From an uncultured Helicobacteraceae bacterium (lineage in GTDB: Bacteria > Campylobacterota > Campylobacteria > Campylobacterales > Sulfurimonadaceae), in NCBI GenBank assembly GCA_903903705.1, contig CAIUZU010000275.1, positions 1-6,782 on the forward strand: a DNA stretch of 6,782 nt, in the 5' to 3' direction. Made by a program: the position numbers and the translations under genes. The notes beneath the pieces are model-generated. The model was not told the DNA's origin and made no database searches. It worked only from the letters and a program-made list of their open reading frames with translations. This document shows, one piece after another, positions 5,455-6,782 of the stretch; positions within the stretch are counted from its first letter, which is position 1, and each line of letters begins with the position of its first letter.

Positions 5455-6782
5455 TTGAATACTATTTTAAAAATGCTATTTTTACTGCTTATCTCTTCAC
5501 TCGCACTTTATGGAGGGGTTGTCGCCAAAGTTGATACGAAAAAGGTAGAACTCGGAGACGTGGTTACCCTCTCTTTGATTGTTTCCGGAGAAGATGTTAC
5601 AAGACCGAATGTTCAAAGAGTGTGTGATAGTGATGTGATTTCAACAAGCACTCAGACAAATATGCAGATAATCAACGGAAGTGTGAGTAAAAATTTTACC
5701 TTGAACTATACATTTATGCCGCAAAAAAGCTGTAAGATAGAACCTGTTGAGATTGAAATTGACGGCAAAGTAGAGAGAAGCAATCCTCTAGAGATTGAGG
5801 TTGCTTTGCAGAGCATGACAAAAGATGCCGATTTTACATTGACTCTAAGCGGTGATAAAAAAGAACTTTTTGTCGGCGAACCGTTTGAACTTACGCTCAC
5901 TTTTAAACAAAAAAGAGATTCAGAAGCGGTTGATATCAAGTTTTCGCCGCCAGAGTTTAAAGGTTTTTGGGTAAAAAGTGAGACGCAGCCGCAGAGATAT
6001 CAAGATGCAAAAGAGAGCATTACAAAAATAGTCTATACAATCGCACCGCAAAGAGCAGGGGAGTTAAAAACTACAAAAGCTCAAATCCAGATAGCTTCAA
6101 GGGGTGGCGGTGCTAACAGTTTTAATACATGGATTCCTACGATTAAGTGGAAGAGTTACTTCTCAAACGAACTAACCTTTGATGTGAAACCGCTCCCATC
6201 AGGCATAACTCTTGCAGGTAATTTTACAATCAGTGCTACCGCAGATAAAGAAGAAACAGATGCAAACGAACCTTTAAATGTAACTATTGATGTTATAGGA
6301 GATGGAAATTTAGAGGATATAAAAAGTTTTAAACCAAGTATAGAGGGTGTAGCTGTTTTTGATGAAAAGATTTCGATTGAGAAAGATGTGCTTACGCAAA
6401 AAATAGCGTTTGTCTCTGAGAGAGATTTTGTAATTCCATCTTTTTCTATAAAATATTTTGATCCTAAAACTAAAGAGACAAAAACCGTTTCAACCAAAGA
6501 GATATCTATAAAGGTAAAAAATGCCAAGCCGCAAGAGGTTTTAAATATAAAAAAGCATGAGACACAAAGCGAGGTAAGCGAAGATTTAAAAGCTCCTCAA
6601 ATTGGCATTTTTGCTTCACTTACGCTATTTTTGTCCGGTTTGGCACTAGGAGTTTTGATTATGTTTTTTATGAAAAAGAAGAATTTTAAAAGAGAAGATA
6701 AGAGATCTATAAAAGATCCTAAAATTCTTCTTATGAAGCTTCTTTCCTTTAGAGATGATGAAGAAGTTAAAGTGATGATTGA
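5455..6782 (+). CDS. batD: BatD-type protein, secreted and membrane-anchored (3' end outside the window)
   Basis: This frame is open from the TTG at 5455 to the window end, giving 442 codons with no stop. The product starts with a signal peptide (Lys6, hydrophobic core to about residue 18, likely cut near LYG-G at 20-21). Mature BatD features follow: VAKVDTKKVELGD at 23-35, repeated beta-rich regions, VGEPF at 140-144, FKGFWVK at 168-174, VKPLP at 244-248 and GDGN at 282-285. A membrane helix at 383-406 precedes a basic cytoplasmic tail that is still open at the edge. Most of the protein is therefore periplasmic and tethered to the inner membrane. Cys57 and Cys93 in the first domain could pair. 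BatD is the usual last core member of the operon and is thought to work with the VWA proteins; its biochemical role is unknown. It lies 24 bases after batB, in the same frame, with its own strong ribosome binding site. Confidence 0.92.
   Translation, partial: MNTILKMLFLLLISSLALYGGVVAKVDTKKVELGDVVTLSLIVSGEDVTRPNVQRVCDSDVISTSTQTNMQIINGSVSKNFTLNYTFMPQKSCKIEPVEIEIDGKVERSNPLEIEVALQSMTKDADFTLTLSGDKKELFVGEPFELTLTFKQKRDSEAVDIKFSPPEFKGFWVKSETQPQRYQDAKESITKIVYTIAPQRAGELKTTKAQIQIASRGGGANSFNTWIPTIKWKSYFSNELTFDVKPLPSGITLAGNFTISATADKEETDANEPLNVTIDVIGDGNLEDIKSFKPSIEGVAVFDEKISIEKDVLTQKIAFVSERDFVIPSFSIKYFDPKTKETKTVSTKEISIKVKNAKPQEVLNIKKHETQSEVSEDLKAPQIGIFASLTLFLSGLALGVLIMFFMKKKNFKREDKRSIKDPKILLMKLLSFRDDEEVKVMI

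Noticed and set aside
6156..6527. 123-codon open frame on the minus strand inside batD
   Set aside because: It lies antisense to a clear coding region with BatD motifs, is Ser/Phe-rich low-complexity as expected for the reverse of Lys/Glu-rich coding, and resembles no family.

Overview
This window is a compact, one-strand piece of a low-GC Gram-negative genome. Short intergenic gaps, A/T-rich third codon positions, a TGC-TATACT extended -10 promoter with T-rich upstream sequence, and TTG start use all suggest a member of the Campylobacterota (epsilonproteobacteria). A Sulfurimonas-like or related free-living genus fits by general feel, but the genus cannot be fixed from the sequence alone.

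Layout. Bases 1-478 hold the 3' end of an unrecognised gene. After about 67 bases carrying a good promoter candidate (491-502) comes a tightly packed set of six genes, all on the plus strand. They are a MoxR-family AAA+ ATPase (546-1493), a DUF58 protein (1510-2340), a small single-pass membrane protein in the DUF4381 position (2341-2742), a BatA-type VWA membrane protein (2735-3664), a BatB-type VWA membrane protein fused to a BatC-type TPR domain (3661-5430), and a BatD-type protein (5455 to past the window end). The last gene is cut by the window edge. Gaps are 16, 0, -8, -4 and 24 bases, so the set is almost certainly one translationally coupled operon. No RNA gene, mobile element, CRISPR array, frameshift or convincing terminator was seen. 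No stretch over 300 bases lacks a gene.

How the genes fit together. This is the widespread MoxR/DUF58/Bat ('Bacteroides aerotolerance') arrangement. By family knowledge, the MoxR ATPase is a cytoplasmic chaperone-like motor and DUF58 is its usual cytoplasmic partner. BatA and BatB are inner-membrane proteins with metal-binding VWA domains predicted to lie in the periplasm, the TPR part offers a protein-binding surface, and BatD is a secreted, membrane-anchored protein with beta-sandwich-like repeats. The system is linked to envelope stress, oxygen tolerance and maturation of other proteins, but its exact substrate is not established and nothing here names it.

The main points of interest are variations on the known theme. 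The DUF58 protein has lost the DxSxS MIDAS motif while both Bat VWA proteins keep it. The BatB-BatC fusion carries a signal-peptide-like segment at the junction. The DUF58 and DUF4381-like genes are in one frame separated by a single TAG. BatD has a possible disulfide pair. I found no support for an undescribed system in this window.
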